From the NCBI GenBank assembly GCA_044221805.1, contig JBGAOK010000034.1:1-28609 (forward strand): a stretch of 28,609 nt of DNA. The letters run 5' to 3'. The DNA is from Meridianimarinicoccus sp044221805. Its GTDB lineage: Bacteria > Pseudomonadota > Alphaproteobacteria > Rhodobacterales > Rhodobacteraceae. The position numbers were made by a program, and so were the translations under genes. Shown here in pieces: positions 1-8,414 of this stretch; the stretch's first letter is position 1; each line of letters begins with the position of its first letter. The notes beneath the pieces were generated by a model. That model was not told where the DNA came from and ran no database searches. It was given only the letters and a program-made list of their open reading frames with translations.

Positions 1-89
1 GGCCGGATAGGGCGGCGCGGCTTGCGGCCGGAACAGACAAGCTGATCGGGGAACGGAACGCCCGCCGGCCGGCCGCCTGCGGCCGGAAG

Positions 90-116
90 GCGCGTCGCAC
101 GGAACGTGCGGCGCGC
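90..116 (-). terminator. Possible terminator hairpin after the nif operon
   Basis: An 11-bp stem (GCGCGTCGCAC against GTGCGGCGCGC, one G-U pair) closes a GGAAC loop about 80 bases past the stop of the SIR2-like gene. No T-run follows on the minus strand, so this is only a plausible transcription end. The rest of bases 1-198 is very GC-rich and shows no gene, only a further 14-bp palindrome at 132-145. Confidence 0.35.
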
Positions 117-198
117 GGCCCAACGGGATGAGCTGCCGCGGCAGCGGCGGCGAAGACGGGCGGGAGCCCCTGCCGAAACCGGCCGGGGCGTTCCGGGG

Positions 199-1044
199 TC
201 AGGCCGGGACGGTGCCCAGCCGCTCGGCCACCGCGGCCAGCGGCAGGTCGATCCGCCGGATCCCGGTCTCGTCCAGGAAGCGCGACTCCATCCGGGTGAG
301 CTTGCCCTCGATCACCGCCCATTGCGGCCCGCCCGACCGCTTCGCGATCTGCCGGGCGAAGGTGCGCAGCATCTGGTCGTCGAAGCGGCACCCCAGGTAC
401 AGGAACCCCCGGCCGGTGCGCCGGTGCTTTACCTCGTCGGGGATCGGCGACTGGATGTCGATCTCGGTCAGCACCTCCACATAGTCGCTGTCCGACAGAA
501 GGAAGCTCCAGCCCTTCCGCGCCAGCCCGTGGGGCTTGTAGATCAGCGAGGACCAGGCCGGGTCCGGCCCCTCGAGGCGCTCGGTGCCGTCGGGGGTATA
601 GGACTTGGTCCAGATCAGCGACCATTCGCCGTTCCGGCTCACCCCCTGCACCCAGCCCCAGCCGGTGCCGCCCTGGGCCCGGTAGGCCTCGATCAGCGCG
701 CCGTCATACCAGGCGTCGACCACCAGAGGCGGGCGCTGCGCCGCGACCCAGGTGGCGATCGGGTTGGTGCCGGCATCGCCGGCGAAGGCGCGCTGCACGA
801 TGTCGTCCAGGGTGGCGCGGAACTTGCGGCTTTCCACATACTGGGCCGCGGACCAGAGATTGCCCTGGGCGCGCTTGGGCACCCGGACCTCGGCCTCGAT
901 CCGGGCGCAGAGCGTTTCCGGCGCGGCCGGGAAGGTTCCGGTTCCCAGCGCGGCCACGCTGGCGCCCAGATAGGGGATCACGGTACCGGCGGTGACGCCG
1001 GCCAGCGCGGTGTCAAGACGGGCCAGATCGCTGTCCTGGGTCAT
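199..1044 (-). CDS. SIR2-like family protein at the end of the nif operon
   Basis: A 281-residue protein with the general layout of the SIR2-like (SIR2_2) fold. A Gly-Ala-Ser loop follows a hydrophobic strand near residues 22-30, as in the NAD-binding loop of sirtuin-type proteins. A His-Gly pair lies near residue 172 at the place of the sirtuin catalytic histidine, followed by a Ser-Asp-x-Asp-Tyr segment and a late Leu-Gly-x-x-x-x-Asp-Asp strand near 230. The zinc cysteines of classical deacetylases are not evident. Its ATG overlaps the nifT stop (ATGA), so it is probably translationally coupled to nifT and expressed with the nif genes. SIR2-like proteins are known as NAD-using or NAD-cleaving enzymes, many in phage defence. 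A role in nitrogen fixation is inferred from position only. Confidence 0.7.
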   Translation of the reverse strand: MTQDSDLARLDTALAGVTAGTVIPYLGASVAALGTGTFPAAPETLCARIEAEVRVPKRAQGNLWSAAQYVESRKFRATLDDIVQRAFAGDAGTNPIATWVAAQRPPLVVDAWYDGALIEAYRAQGGTGWGWVQGVSRNGEWSLIWTKSYTPDGTERLEGPDPAWSSLIYKPHGLARKGWSFLLSDSDYVEVLTEIDIQSPIPDEVKHRRTGRGFLYLGCRFDDQMLRTFARQIAKRSGGPQWAVIEGKLTRMESRFLDETGIRRIDLPLAAVAERLGTVPA

Positions 1045-1256
1045 TCTGCGGCCTCTCTGCGAACGCGGGCTTCGACGGTGATGGGCAGGGCGGTGTCGGC
1101 GGCCAGCGCCGGCATCTCCAGCACCAGGCCGTTGGCGAGCCGGGCCCAGCCGCCCCAGAGCGGGGTGCGCTCGGTCTCGACGATCATCTCCTCGAGGTCT
1201 TTCTTCGGCACATAGGCCTCGAGGCCCTTCTCGGTCTCCCGGATCATCACCTTCAT
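1041..1256 (-). CDS. nifT: NifT/FixU nitrogen fixation protein
   Basis: A 71-residue protein matching the NifT/FixU family along its length. It starts with MKVMIRE, has the conserved YVPKKDLEE segment near residues 15-23, a LWGGW motif near 33-37, and ends in the typical ADTxLPITVEAR stretch. NifT is a small cytoplasmic protein usually encoded near nifZ or nifB; its biochemical role is unknown and it is dispensable in species where it was tested. The start overlaps the nifZ stop and the stop overlaps the SIR2-like gene start, both as ATGA, which points to coupled translation in one operon. Confidence 0.93.
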   Translation of the reverse strand: MKVMIRETEKGLEAYVPKKDLEEMIVETERTPLWGGWARLANGLVLEMPALAADTALPITVEARVRREAAE

Positions 1257-1579
1257 GGCCGGGTCTCCGCGGCGACGGTGGCGGGCGGCGTGGCAGACTG
1301 GGCGGCAGGCTGGACGGCAGCCTCGACGGTCAACTCGCGCTCGCGCATGCCGACGATCGAGGCGCGCTCGACGAAATCCACCGCGTAGATGTAGAACTGC
1401 TGGAGGAAGATGCCGATGTCGCGGACATAGCCGACATCGCCCTTCTTCACGACGATCTCGCCGATCTCCTTGCCGAACATCGTGCCGTCGTTCTTGACGG
1501 ACTTCTTCGCGATCACCCGGTCGCCCGGGCGATAGACCGGGTCGCGGTAGATCTCGATCTCGCGGTCGTCAGTGGACAT
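1253..1579 (-). CDS. nifZ: NifZ nitrogenase maturation protein
   Basis: A 108-residue protein with the NifZ-family core: a PVYRPGDRVIAKKSVKNDGT segment near residues 13-32, followed by a small barrel-like region ending in a FYIYAVDFVE segment near 70. In Azotobacter, NifZ acts in forming the second P-cluster pair of the MoFe protein. The C-terminal 25 residues are Ala/Thr/Pro-rich and look disordered. The ATG at 1579 was chosen because MSTDDREIEIYRD leads straight into the conserved domain; it overlaps the end of the preceding Fe-S repeat gene by 11 bases. The longer open frame upstream is a shadow of that gene. Confidence 0.92.
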   Translation of the reverse strand: MSTDDREIEIYRDPVYRPGDRVIAKKSVKNDGTMFGKEIGEIVVKKGDVGYVRDIGIFLQQFYIYAVDFVERASIVGMRERELTVEAAVQPAAQSATPPATVAAETRP

Positions 1580-2333
1580 CGCGGCTTCCTTCCAGCTGGG
1601 CAAGGCGGTCAAGGGCCACCTCGCGGATGATCTCTTCCGGGTCGCCGGCCAGCAGCCGGAGAACCCCTGCGCCGGCGCGCTCGGCCACCGCGTGACGCAC
1701 CCGCAGGTCGCCGTCGCGGGCCAAGCCGGCCAGGGCATCCTCGGGCGCCCGCCGCGCCGCCTCGCGGCGGACCAGCGGGTCGGGGTCGACGATGAACTGG
1801 CGCAGCCAGCCCTCGCCGATCCGCCGGGCGACAATGCGCCGGATCTCGGGATCGCCATCGCCGATCGCCACCGGCAGCATCCCCGGATCGGCCCGGCGCG
1901 TGGCGATCGAACGCACATAGCTGTCCGGGTCGCCCAGCATCGGCAGCAGCTCGTCCACCGGCAGGCGGTGCGCCACGGCGATCCGCACCCGGCGGTCGGG
2001 ATCCTTGATCCGCCGCTGGGCATGGGTCACCGGCAGGCGCAGCACCGCCATCGCCCGCACGCCCGCGTCGGGGTCGTCCAGCAGCCGGGGCAACCGGAAC
2101 AGCGTGGCGACCCGCGCCGCGTTCATCCGCGTCTCGAAGTAGGGCGCGGTCAGGCAGTCGTCGGCCAGATCCGGGTTCAGGACGAAGAACCGTTCGATGC
2201 GCTTGGCATAGCGGTCATCGACACAGGCCCAGCCCTGGCCGCAGCGGCCGGAAGCCAGCCGGCTGCGGAACCGGCAGGCGGTGCAGTCCAGCGGCACCCC
2301 CTGCCAGTCGACCGGCGCCGGACCTTCCGGCAT
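1569..2333 (-). CDS. Leucine-rich-repeat-variant 4Fe-4S protein
   Basis: A 254-residue protein with two parts. The N-terminus has four cysteines at 17, 20, 31 and 37 (C-x2-C-x10-C-x5-C), the pattern of the small 4Fe-4S domain of the LRV protein known from Azotobacter vinelandii. From about residue 70 to the end it is a run of short helical repeats with a recurring Asp-Pro-x-x-x-Val-Arg core, as in LRV/HEAT-like solenoids. The function of this family is unknown; its frequent place beside nifB and nifZ suggests a nitrogenase assembly accessory, perhaps a protein-protein scaffold. The start at 2333 lies 5 bases after the fdxN stop and puts the cysteine cluster at the N-terminus. Longer upstream readings are a shadow of fdxN. 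Confidence 0.85.
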   Translation of the reverse strand: MPEGPAPVDWQGVPLDCTACRFRSRLASGRCGQGWACVDDRYAKRIERFFVLNPDLADDCLTAPYFETRMNAARVATLFRLPRLLDDPDAGVRAMAVLRLPVTHAQRRIKDPDRRVRIAVAHRLPVDELLPMLGDPDSYVRSIATRRADPGMLPVAIGDGDPEIRRIVARRIGEGWLRQFIVDPDPLVRREAARRAPEDALAGLARDGDLRVRHAVAERAGAGVLRLLAGDPEEIIREVALDRLAQLEGSRDVH

Positions 2334-2337
2334 CACC

Positions 2338-2532
2338 TCAGGCCGGGACGCAGGTGTTCGGCACCGGGCAGACTTCGGCGCATTGCGGCGCGTCGTAGTG
2401 GCCATCGCACTCGGTGCAGAGCACCGGGTCGATGATGTAGGTGTCGCCCTTGAACTTGATCGCGGCGTTCGGGCATTCGAATTCGCAGGCGCCGCAGACG
2501 GTGCACTGGGACTTGATGATCTTGAGGGCCAT
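2338..2532 (-). CDS. fdxN: FdxN-type 2[4Fe-4S] ferredoxin
   Basis: A 64-residue bacterial-type ferredoxin. The first cluster motif is C10-x2-C13-x2-C16-x3-C20-Pro; the second is C39-x2-C42-x8-C51-x3-C55-Pro. The longer spacing in the second motif is typical of FdxN/FdxB ferredoxins of nif clusters. It begins MALKIIKSQC, close to rhizobial FdxN, which is also encoded directly after nifB. Its likely role is low-potential electron donation to NifB or other maturation steps in the cytoplasm. An AAGGAG ribosome-binding site lies 8 bases before the ATG, and the gap to nifB is 71 bases without a promoter-like element, so it is probably co-transcribed with nifB. Confidence 0.93.
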   Translation of the reverse strand: MALKIIKSQCTVCGACEFECPNAAIKFKGDTYIIDPVLCTECDGHYDAPQCAEVCPVPNTCVPA

Positions 2533-2603
2533 GAGGTCTCTCCTTCGGGATGGATGGCCCCCGGCACGGGTACGAAAGGGAAGCCGCGCCGGAGTTTCGG
2601 AAA

Positions 2604-4091
2604 TCAGGCCGAGGCGGCGGTTTCGACCGGCAGGCCCATGCGGGCCCGGTAGACGGCCGAGACAGCGGTCTCGATGTACTCGTAGGCGTAGTCCTGGATC
2701 GCGGTGATCCCGGCCTTGGCGAGGTCGTCCTTCGGGCAGTCGCCGATCTTGGCGCAGAGGATGGTGTCGATCCCCTCCAGCGTCTTGATCACCAGCTCGA
2801 GCTTGTCCTCCTCGCCATAGCCGCCGACGCAGTAGTTGTCGCAGCGGCGGTGGGTGACGAAGCGCACGCCGTCGGCGTCGACCTCGAAGATCTGGAACTC
2901 GTTGGCATGGCCGAAGTGCTGGTTGATCCGGCCGCCGCCCTTGGTGGCGACAGCGACCAGCATCGCGGCGGCGCCTTCGGCCACGGCGTTCGCCGTCTCG
3001 GTCTTGGCGGCATCCGCGGCGGCCCGGCGTTCGCCGCGCTCCTCGGCGACCCATTCGCGATAGGCGGCGCGCTTCGAGGGATCATAGCTGACCTCCTCGG
3101 GCACGAGGTCCATGGTGAATTCCTGGCCGCGGTCCTCGCCCAGCAGGCCGACCGCATCGGCGCGGCACTGGCGGCAGTGGCGCATCAGGTTGGCGCCGCC
3201 GGCGCAGGCATCCTGCAGCTTCTTCAGTTCCGCCGCGTTCGGGCCGCGCTGGCCGGTCAGGCCGAAATGGGTGCCATGCTCAGGGGCCGAGATCAGCGGC
3301 ATGATGTTGTGCAGGAAGGCGCCCTTCTCCTTCACCACCCGGTTCACTTCCAGCAGGTGCTCGTCGTTGATGCCGGGGATCATCACCGAGTTCACCTTCA
3401 CCAGGATGCCGCGCTCGTGCAGCATCTCGAGCGACTGCATCTGCCGCTGGTGCAGGATCGTCGCCGCCTCGAGCCCGGTCCGCCGCTTGCGGTCCCAGAA
3501 GATCCAGGGGTAGATCTTGGTGCCGATCTCGGGATCGACCATGTTGATGGTCAGGGTCACGTGGTCGATGTTCATGTCGAGCAGCTCGTCCACATGGTCG
3601 GGCAGGGCGAGGCCGTTGGTCGACAGGCAGAGCTTGATGTCGGGCAGCTGCTCGACGACGCGCTGGAAGGTTTCCTTGGTCTTCTTCCAGTCATAGGCGC
3701 TGTCGCCGGGGCCGGCGATCCCGAGCACCGAAAGCTGCGGGATCTCGTTGGCCACCGCGATCACCTTGCGGGCGGCCATTTCGGGGGTCAGCCGTTCCGA
3801 GACCACGCCGGGGCGGCTTTCATTGGCGCAATCGTACTTCCGGTTGCAGTAGTTGCACTGGATGTTGCAGGCCGGCGCCACCGCCACGTGCATCCGGGCG
3901 AAATAGTGGTGGGCTTCCTCGGAATAGCAGGGGTGATCCTTCACCTTGGCCCAGGTCGCCGGATCCATGTCCTCGGGCGCGTCCGAAGATCCGCAGGATG
4001 AGGATTCGCAGCCCTGCGACTCCATCGCCTTTGTGAGGTCGTCGCGAGAGCCGATCTTGAGTCCTTCCAGCGAGACAACCGTTCCGCCCAT
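2604..4091 (-). CDS. nifB: NifB, FeMo-cofactor core (NifB-co) synthase
   Basis: A 495-residue radical SAM protein that fuses two 4Fe-4S clusters and inserts a carbide to form NifB-co, the precursor of the nitrogenase active-site cofactor. The radical SAM motif C75-x3-C79-x2-C82 is present, with further cysteines upstream (27, 32, 53) and downstream (the CRQC segment) that fit binding of the extra clusters. A C-terminal NifX/NafY-like domain of about 110 residues (roughly 385-490, starting at LVAVATKGGG) makes this the long fused form. The ATG at 4091 has an AAAGGA ribosome-binding site 7 bases upstream; an in-frame ATG at 4106 is less well placed. It is the first gene of a NifA/sigma-54 operon continuing into fdxN. 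Confidence 0.97.
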   Translation of the reverse strand: MGGTVVSLEGLKIGSRDDLTKAMESQGCESSSCGSSDAPEDMDPATWAKVKDHPCYSEEAHHYFARMHVAVAPACNIQCNYCNRKYDCANESRPGVVSERLTPEMAARKVIAVANEIPQLSVLGIAGPGDSAYDWKKTKETFQRVVEQLPDIKLCLSTNGLALPDHVDELLDMNIDHVTLTINMVDPEIGTKIYPWIFWDRKRRTGLEAATILHQRQMQSLEMLHERGILVKVNSVMIPGINDEHLLEVNRVVKEKGAFLHNIMPLISAPEHGTHFGLTGQRGPNAAELKKLQDACAGGANLMRHCRQCRADAVGLLGEDRGQEFTMDLVPEEVSYDPSKRAAYREWVAEERGERRAAADAAKTETANAVAEGAAAMLVAVATKGGGRINQHFGHANEFQIFEVDADGVRFVTHRRCDNYCVGGYGEEDKLELVIKTLEGIDTILCAKIGDCPKDDLAKAGITAIQDYAYEYIETAVSAVYRARMGLPVETAASA

Positions 4092-4129
4092 GGCGCATCC
4101 TTTCATCCTGCGGGTCACGCATAGGATCA

Positions 4130-4145
4130 AGCAACCGTCGTGCCA
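4130..4145 (-). promoter_or_regulatory. Sigma-54 (-24/-12) promoter of nifB
   Basis: On the minus strand the sequence reads TGGCACG, then 4 bases, then TTGCT, an almost perfect match to the sigma-54 consensus TGGCACG-N4-TTGCA. Transcription would start near 4119, giving a leader of about 28 bases before the nifB ATG. Confidence 0.9.
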
Positions 4146-4174
4146 TGTTATGAGTTTGTTCAAATACAATGACT

Positions 4175-4190
4175 TGTAGGACAAGTGACA
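4175..4190 (-). promoter_or_regulatory. NifA upstream activator site (proximal)
   Basis: TGT-N10-ACA, the NifA-binding consensus, starts at TGT 4175-4177 and ends at ACA 4188-4190. It lies about 56-71 bases upstream of the predicted nifB transcription start. Confidence 0.75.
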
Positions 4191-4196
4191 AGGACC

Positions 4197-4212
4197 TGTC
4201 ACGGCTCCGACA
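4197..4212 (-). promoter_or_regulatory. NifA upstream activator site (distal)
   Basis: A second TGT-N10-ACA (TGT 4197-4199, ACA 4210-4212), 22 bases from the first, which is two helical turns and places both NifA dimers on one DNA face. It lies about 78-93 bases upstream of the predicted nifB start. The two boxes share a dyad GTGACA-N6-TGTCAC at 4185-4202. Confidence 0.78.
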
Positions 4213-4277
4213 GGAAACGTCGGATTCGGGCGGGCAGCGGAGCGCGCAAATGCGACAATTGCCTGACCCCCTGAAAC

Positions 4278-4320
4278 GGCAACGGCGCCGCCCGAGGGTG
4301 GGGCGGCGCCGTCGGTTGCC
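4278..4320 (-). terminator. Terminator after nifA
   Basis: A 12-bp perfect stem (4282-4293 with 4301-4312) closes a 7-base loop. An alternative pairing extends it with GGCAAC at 4278-4283 against GTTGCC at 4315-4320. It starts 22 bases past the nifA stop and separates nifA from the nifB promoter region. Only a short T-rich stretch follows on the minus strand. Confidence 0.6.
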
Positions 4321-4341
4321 CGGACCCGGGAAGGGGCCGGT

Positions 4342-6135
<1,794 letters not shown>

Positions 6136-6581
6136 GAAATATGCGCTCCGTCGCTTGCTCGGAGTATGTAGGTAATATTGCAGGGACCGCGACGCGGTGG
6201 CCAGACATGCGCGCTGCGATGTGCCATCCAACTGCAGATGATGCCCTTCTTCCGGGCAGGTTGCGATTGTCATGCATGGCTTGCGCCTTTTTCATGAGCG
6301 CCCGGCAGATGAATGGCGCCGGACGAAGGGGCCGGTTCCGGCAATCCGCAGCGAATGCGGCCGGCGATCGCCGCCAACGGCAGGGGGTCTGTCCGGCAGG
6401 AAGGACCGCTTCTGGTGCGCTGCATCCGGGGCTCGCAGCGGCAGGCGGGCGGACTTGACCCTGCCGGTGTCGAAGCGCGGCGGGATGCGCGCAGCGACTC
6501 GCCGCACGTCCGGAAGCCATGCTGCCGGTCAGGAGACGCCGTTCCGGCACTGGGTGGGACGGCATGTCAGCGCCGTTGCGG
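6136..6581. other. Intergenic stretch upstream of nifA
   Basis: About 445 bases between the nifA start and the stop of the Crp/Fnr-type gene. Small open frames on both strands lack family features and codon structure and look spurious. The part next to nifA (about 6136-6310) is clearly more AT-rich than its surroundings, as expected for a promoter region, but no convincing sigma-54 promoter, NifA box or FNR box was found. Confidence 0.5.
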
Positions 6582-7259
6582 TCAGCCGGCCGCCACCTGC
6601 GCCAGTCGCTCGGGCGAGAGGATCTCGATCCGGCGGTAGGACAGGCTGATCAGCCCCTCGTCCTGAAGCCTCTCGGCGTGGCGGGCAAAGGCATTGCGCG
6701 ACAGGCCGCAGATACCGGCCAGATCGCCCTGCGACAGCACGAGCGGCACCGGCGCCGGGTCGTCGGCGAAACCCGATTGCGAGATCAGTTGCAGGATCCG
6801 CGCCACCCGGGCACGTCCGTCGCGCTTCATCAGGGCCAGACCGACGGACTGTGCCCGGATCGCGTTCTGGTTGGAGATCATCCCGAACAGACGCCAGCCC
6901 TCGGGGTGGGACGCTGCAAGGCGCTGCAGGGCCGAGCTCGGCAGCATCGCCACGACGGTCGGTCCCAGCGCCCGAAGGGTGGCCAGGCGTTGCTGTCCGT
7001 GCATGGCAGCCATCACGCCGATCCATTCGCCCGGATGGAACAGCCAGACCGGTTGCAGGGTCTCGCCCGAGACCGGCAGTTCCAGCACCGCCGCGCCCGA
7101 GATCACGCCGACCGGGCCGGCGATGTCGTCGCCCATGCCGAACAGCCATTCGCCGGTGGTCAGCGTCCTCGGGATGCAGGCGGCCAGCACGTCCTCACGG
7201 AAGTCGTGCGGAACCCGGGCCAGCCACCTCGACCGCGCAATCTGCTGACGCCAGTGCAT
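6582..7259 (-). CDS. Crp/Fnr family transcriptional regulator
   Basis: A 225-residue protein with the Crp/Fnr layout: an N-terminal cyclic-nucleotide-binding-type beta-barrel (about 15-130, with GEWLFGMGD and FHPGEWIGVMAAM segments), a dimerisation helix, and a C-terminal winged helix-turn-helix (LSQGDLAGICGLSRNAFARH, about 175-195). It has only two cysteines, neither in an N-terminal Fe-S cluster arrangement, so it is unlikely to be an FNR-type oxygen sensor. The PGEWIG loop differs from the cAMP-binding Gly-Glu-x-Ala-Leu-Arg-Ser, so the ligand is unknown. It is divergent from the channel/sulfatase series starting at 7383, which it may regulate. The ATG at 7259 was chosen as the first methionine of the family-like sequence; the very long upstream frame is antisense to the sulfatases. 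Confidence 0.85.
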   Translation of the reverse strand: MHWRQQIARSRWLARVPHDFREDVLAACIPRTLTTGEWLFGMGDDIAGPVGVISGAAVLELPVSGETLQPVWLFHPGEWIGVMAAMHGQQRLATLRALGPTVVAMLPSSALQRLAASHPEGWRLFGMISNQNAIRAQSVGLALMKRDGRARVARILQLISQSGFADDPAPVPLVLSQGDLAGICGLSRNAFARHAERLQDEGLISLSYRRIEILSPERLAQVAAG

Positions 7260-7280
7260 GACGGATCGGATTCTCCCGGA

Positions 7281-7300
7281 ATTGCCAACTTCTGCGCAAT
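7281..7300. promoter_or_regulatory. Candidate operator in the divergent promoter region
   Basis: ATTGC-N10-GCAAT, a perfect 5-base dyad in the 123-base gap between the Crp/Fnr gene and the channel gene. Its spacing is longer than standard CRP or FNR sites (N6, N4), so assignment to the adjacent regulator is speculative. Confidence 0.3.
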
Positions 7301-7335
7301 CCAGTGTCCGAACCCTCCCTAGGGTGTCAATCGCC

Positions 7336-7359
7336 GCGGCAGGCCGGGTGACCTGCCGC
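7336..7359 (+). promoter_or_regulatory. Stem-loop in the leader of the sulfatase operon
   Basis: A perfect 8-bp inverted repeat, GCGGCAGG and CCTGCCGC, with an 8-base loop. It ends 11 bases before the AAGGGAG ribosome-binding site. It could be an RNA hairpin in the 5' leader or a protein-binding dyad; the sequence does not decide between them. Confidence 0.4.
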
Positions 7360-7382
7360 AGAACGGGATGAAGGGAGATAGC

Positions 7383-8348
7383 GTGTCGCATGTGTTCCGC
7401 CTGGCCGCCATGGCGGGCCTCATCGCAGCAGTCCTGCCGCAGCCGGGCCGCGCCGTCGAGGGGGGCACGGGGGCCTATCTGCTGGGCAGCCGGGACAGCC
7501 TGGCCGGCATCGTCCCGCCGCCCGGAACCTATGTCACCACCGATTTCATCTATTTCGAAGGCTCGGTGACCGATGTCTCGATCGGCGGCCTGCCGGTCGT
7601 CAGCGCCGACATCTCGAGCTATCTCTTCAAGCTGGGGATCACCCAGTCGTTCGAGGGCGATCTCTGGGGCGGTCAGGCGGCGATCAACGTCAACATCCCC
7701 TATGCCTGGGCAGACCTGACCTTCACCGGCCCGTTCGGGAACGGGATCGAGGACGCACAGACCGGCATGGGCGACGTCACGGTGACGTCGATGGTCGGCT
7801 GGACTCAGGGCAGCCTGCACTGGAACGCCTATGCCTCGGTCTTCGTGCCGGTGGGGCAGTATTCCGCCACCACCGTGGACCTTGCCGCGCGCGAGATCGA
7901 CGCGCTGAGCATCGGCAAGGATGTCTGGTCGATCCAGCCCGGCGTGGCGATGACCTGGCTTGATCCCAAGACCGGGGTCGAACTGTCCGGCTCGCTCTCG
8001 GTGCTGTTCAGCCAGTATCACGACCAGACCGAATACCAGAACGCGCCGCAGGTGAACCTGGAACTCACCGGGATGCAGCACCTCCCCTCGGGGCTGGCGC
8101 TTGGCCTGACCGGCTATGTCTATCAGCAGACCGCGGACGACAGCGGCGACGGCGCCGACGCGATCCGGGCCGCGCTGGGGGCGGACAGCCTGCAGGCCAG
8201 CCTGGCCGGCATCGGCCCGATCATCACCTATCAGGCCAAGCCCTGGGGCAAGCCGACCAGCTTCGAAGCCAAGTATGTCGGCGAGTTCGACGCCACCCGC
8301 CGCCTCGAAAGCGACATCGTCTGGCTTTCCGCCACGATGGCGTTCTGA
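7383..8348 (+). CDS. Outer-membrane channel-like protein (SphA/MetA family)
   Basis: A 321-residue exported protein with a signal peptide of about 26 residues ending near GRA-VEGG. The mature part is made of alternating aromatic and hydrophobic beta-strands and ends in a strand with a terminal phenylalanine (WLSATMAF), the usual signal for outer-membrane beta-barrel insertion. It resembles the COG4313-type channels associated with uptake of aromatic or hydrophobic compounds (MetA-pathway of phenol degradation, SphA-like). It precedes an exported sulfatase by 66 bases, suggesting substrate entry for that enzyme. The GTG at 7383 is preferred because AAGGGAG lies 5 bases upstream; the in-frame ATG at 7368 would overlap that site. 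Confidence 0.75.
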   Translation: MSHVFRLAAMAGLIAAVLPQPGRAVEGGTGAYLLGSRDSLAGIVPPPGTYVTTDFIYFEGSVTDVSIGGLPVVSADISSYLFKLGITQSFEGDLWGGQAAINVNIPYAWADLTFTGPFGNGIEDAQTGMGDVTVTSMVGWTQGSLHWNAYASVFVPVGQYSATTVDLAAREIDALSIGKDVWSIQPGVAMTWLDPKTGVELSGSLSVLFSQYHDQTEYQNAPQVNLELTGMQHLPSGLALGLTGYVYQQTADDSGDGADAIRAALGADSLQASLAGIGPIITYQAKPWGKPTSFEAKYVGEFDATRRLESDIVWLSATMAF

Positions 8349-8414
8349 GCCGGCGCCATGTCCAGACCCGTCCCATCCGCGGCCATGCGGATCACCCGCC
8401 CAAGGAGTACCGCC

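Noticed and set aside
6166..6182. A TGT-N10-GCA sequence upstream of nifA as a NifA autoregulation site
   Set aside because: The second half site is GCA instead of ACA, and no sigma-54 promoter accompanies it.
6212..6226. TGGCACA on the minus strand upstream of nifA as a sigma-54 promoter
   Set aside because: The -24 half fits but the GC required at -12 is missing at the correct spacing.
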